Part shown: piece by piece, positions 62,846-64,000 of the stretch | Position numbering within the stretch: position 1 is the first letter of the stretch | Layout: every line of letters begins with the position of its first letter | Origin: Ustilago trichophora | Lineage: Eukaryota > Basidiomycota > Ustilaginomycetes > Ustilaginales > Ustilaginaceae | Assembly: GCA_900323505.1 (NCBI GenBank) | Contig: OOIN01000036.1 | Coordinates: 186,001-250,000, forward strand | Direction of reading: 5' to 3' | DNA: 64,000 nt | Translations under genes and position numbers: made by a program | The notes under the pieces: model-generated | Told to the model about the DNA's origin: nothing | The model's input: only the letters and a program-made list of their open reading frames with translations | The model's database searches: none

Positions 62846-63682
62846 GATGACTGATGATTGATGACTCTAAAACGTCTCAAGATGGAGGTTGATCGGGAGG
62901 AACAAGATAACGAAGCGACACCTTTGACAAAGGTATGAAATCTTCTTGATAACGAAGCCCGGCAAAATTGTCGGATCATCGGAACAAAAAAAAAAACCCC
63001 CCAAAATGTGCACGCACAAGACGTGCATGCTCGACGCTGAAAAACGTGCGCGCTCTTGATCGGTGTTAGGCCGATACGATGCCAACCTGACTATGAAATT
63101 TCTGGCTGACTTCCCCACGCATCTGGCCTTTTGCAGCGCTGGACCCTGACAACAATCTCAGCTCTCATGATTGTGATATTGTGCTCTGCCATGGCTTGCC
63201 TCCCGATTTCTTCTGCTTAAAGTAGTAGCAACGGATGGGCTCTTGGCACGACGAGGTACCCTGACCGATGCCGCGCCAAGCTTGTGAACCGGCATCCAAC
63301 TTGGCTTACAGTCAAGGACGTACACAGCGAGAAAGCGTCGAAGACCGGCGGCCGAAGCGCGTCGATCTTGAGGGTGGAGGTTGAATCTGGTGCTGATAAA
63401 GTGCTCAAGTGTGTGTGTGTGTGTGCCAGCAGGGTTCAGCACTTGGACGGCACTTGCCGGTCAGCATCACACCTCCGCTCTTCTTTCAGCTCCAAGTGAC
63501 CATGCGATGCTCCTCCTCGCCTTTCCTCCACTCTATTCCTTCATACCATCTTTGTTTCCCTAGCGGACCGCTTCTCTCGTCGAGCTTTTATCTACTGTAC
63601 CACTCTTCTGCACATCATCATCCAAGCCAAAACCTCTCAATCTCAACATCGCTGAACGTCATACCTGCCACCGCTCCTCGGC
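62846..63682. other. Divergent intergenic region, APRT / partial gene
   Basis: 837 bp. A poly(A)-poly(C) run lies at 62986-63002 and a GT run at about 63409-63424. CTACTGTACCAC near 63593 belongs to the window's GTACA word family. The plus strand from 63480 is CT-rich, consistent with the leader of the next gene. Confidence 0.5.
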
Positions 63683-64000
63683 ATGTCTCTCATCTACACG
63701 CACCCACGAGCATTCCGCCAAACGGCAGGAATAGTCTTCCTCCATCCCTCCGAGCGCGTCCCCCGATCCGAGCTGGACCGTCGGGATCGATGCTATCGAG
63801 CCAAGCGCGAAGCCGAATACGCCCGCTCCTGGGCCGAAGACGCCACCTTGGTCGGAGGCATCATCTACACCACTGATTCTTCATCATCTTCCTCCAATAG
63901 CCGCTCTGCCGGCGACAGAGCTAGCATTCGTCGCCGAAGGCGAAACAACAGCGTCGCTCATCGCTTGTCGCGCTCGTTCAAGTTGAAGAATCTCAAGAAC
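63683..64000 (+). CDS. Partial hypothetical protein, truncated by the window end
   Basis: An ATG at 63683 opens a frame of 106 codons that is still open at the last base. It starts MSLIYTHPRAFRQTAG and contains a charged stretch (RRDRCYRAKREAEYARSWAED), a Ser run (TTDSSSSSSNSRS) and a strongly basic segment (RRRRRNNSVAHRLSRSFKLKNLKN). No family is recognisable from this part, which looks largely disordered. The pyrimidine-rich leader and sustained open frame with C-ending codons support a real gene. Confidence 0.6.
   Translation, partial: MSLIYTHPRAFRQTAGIVFLHPSERVPRSELDRRDRCYRAKREAEYARSWAEDATLVGGIIYTTDSSSSSSNSRSAGDRASIRRRRRNNSVAHRLSRSFKLKNLKN

Overview
This is a nuclear segment from a basidiomycete, most likely a smut fungus of the Ustilago/Sporisorium/Pseudozyma group. 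The genes are compact and mostly have one exon. The few introns are mostly 70-150 bp, with GTAAGT-type donors. Codons strongly favour C in the third position. The gene set is typical of such genomes: CLASP/Stu1, class V myosin, a COP9 signalosome subunit, exon-junction Y14 and an EF-hand MscS channel. The species call is inference from overall character, not a database match.

Layout. 1-8 kb: mitochondrial-type NAD kinase, the ribosome-associated coiled-coil protein CCDC124/Lso2-like, a mitochondrial rhodanese, SUMO E2 UBC9 (minus), then a 2.4-kb gap. 8-20 kb: LAMMER kinase, a hypothetical protein with repeated SLADEL motifs, CLASP (minus), an IMPACT-domain protein with four SUMO-consensus sites in its tail, and proteasome ATPase RPT5 (minus). 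21-33 kb: COP9 subunit 1 (minus), exosome subunit MTR3, an ER-type MscS channel with EF hand (minus), a Ctk2-like cyclin and a mitochondrial TMBIM5-like protein (minus). 34-49 kb: importin KAP123, myosin V, a di-ubiquitin-AN1 zinc-finger fusion, and SMC5/6 subunit NSE1 (minus). 49-64 kb: a degraded or unresolved transporter-like stretch, a small membrane protein (minus), ribokinase, an orphan gene with a TATA box, cytosolic aspartate aminotransferase (minus), THO subunit HPR1/THOC1 (minus), Y14/RBM8A, proteasome lid subunit RPN7, adenine phosphoribosyltransferase (minus), and the 5' part of an unrecognised gene cut by the window end.

The genes are mainly housekeeping. Ubiquitin/SUMO functions recur (UBC9, RPT5, CSN1, ubiquitin-AN1, NSE1, RPN7), as do RNA functions (CTK2, MTR3, THO, Y14, LAMMER kinase). 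They are not adjacent in operon fashion. Several pairs are divergent and share short promoters, notably THOC1/Y14 (275 bp) and CSN1/MTR3 (307 bp). I see no intact transposon, rRNA gene, convincing tRNA, CRISPR array or biosynthetic cluster.

Most interesting points: the Ub-Ub-AN1 precursor, built of three 76-residue units; a palindromic GTACTGTACAGTAC word family dispersed through the intergenic DNA; the cluster of SUMO-consensus sites in the IMPACT-domain protein; a four-copy CTAAC array inside the APRT first intron; a Rpt5 C-terminus that breaks the HbYX rule; and the orphan TATA-driven gene preceded by an 18-bp tandem repeat.
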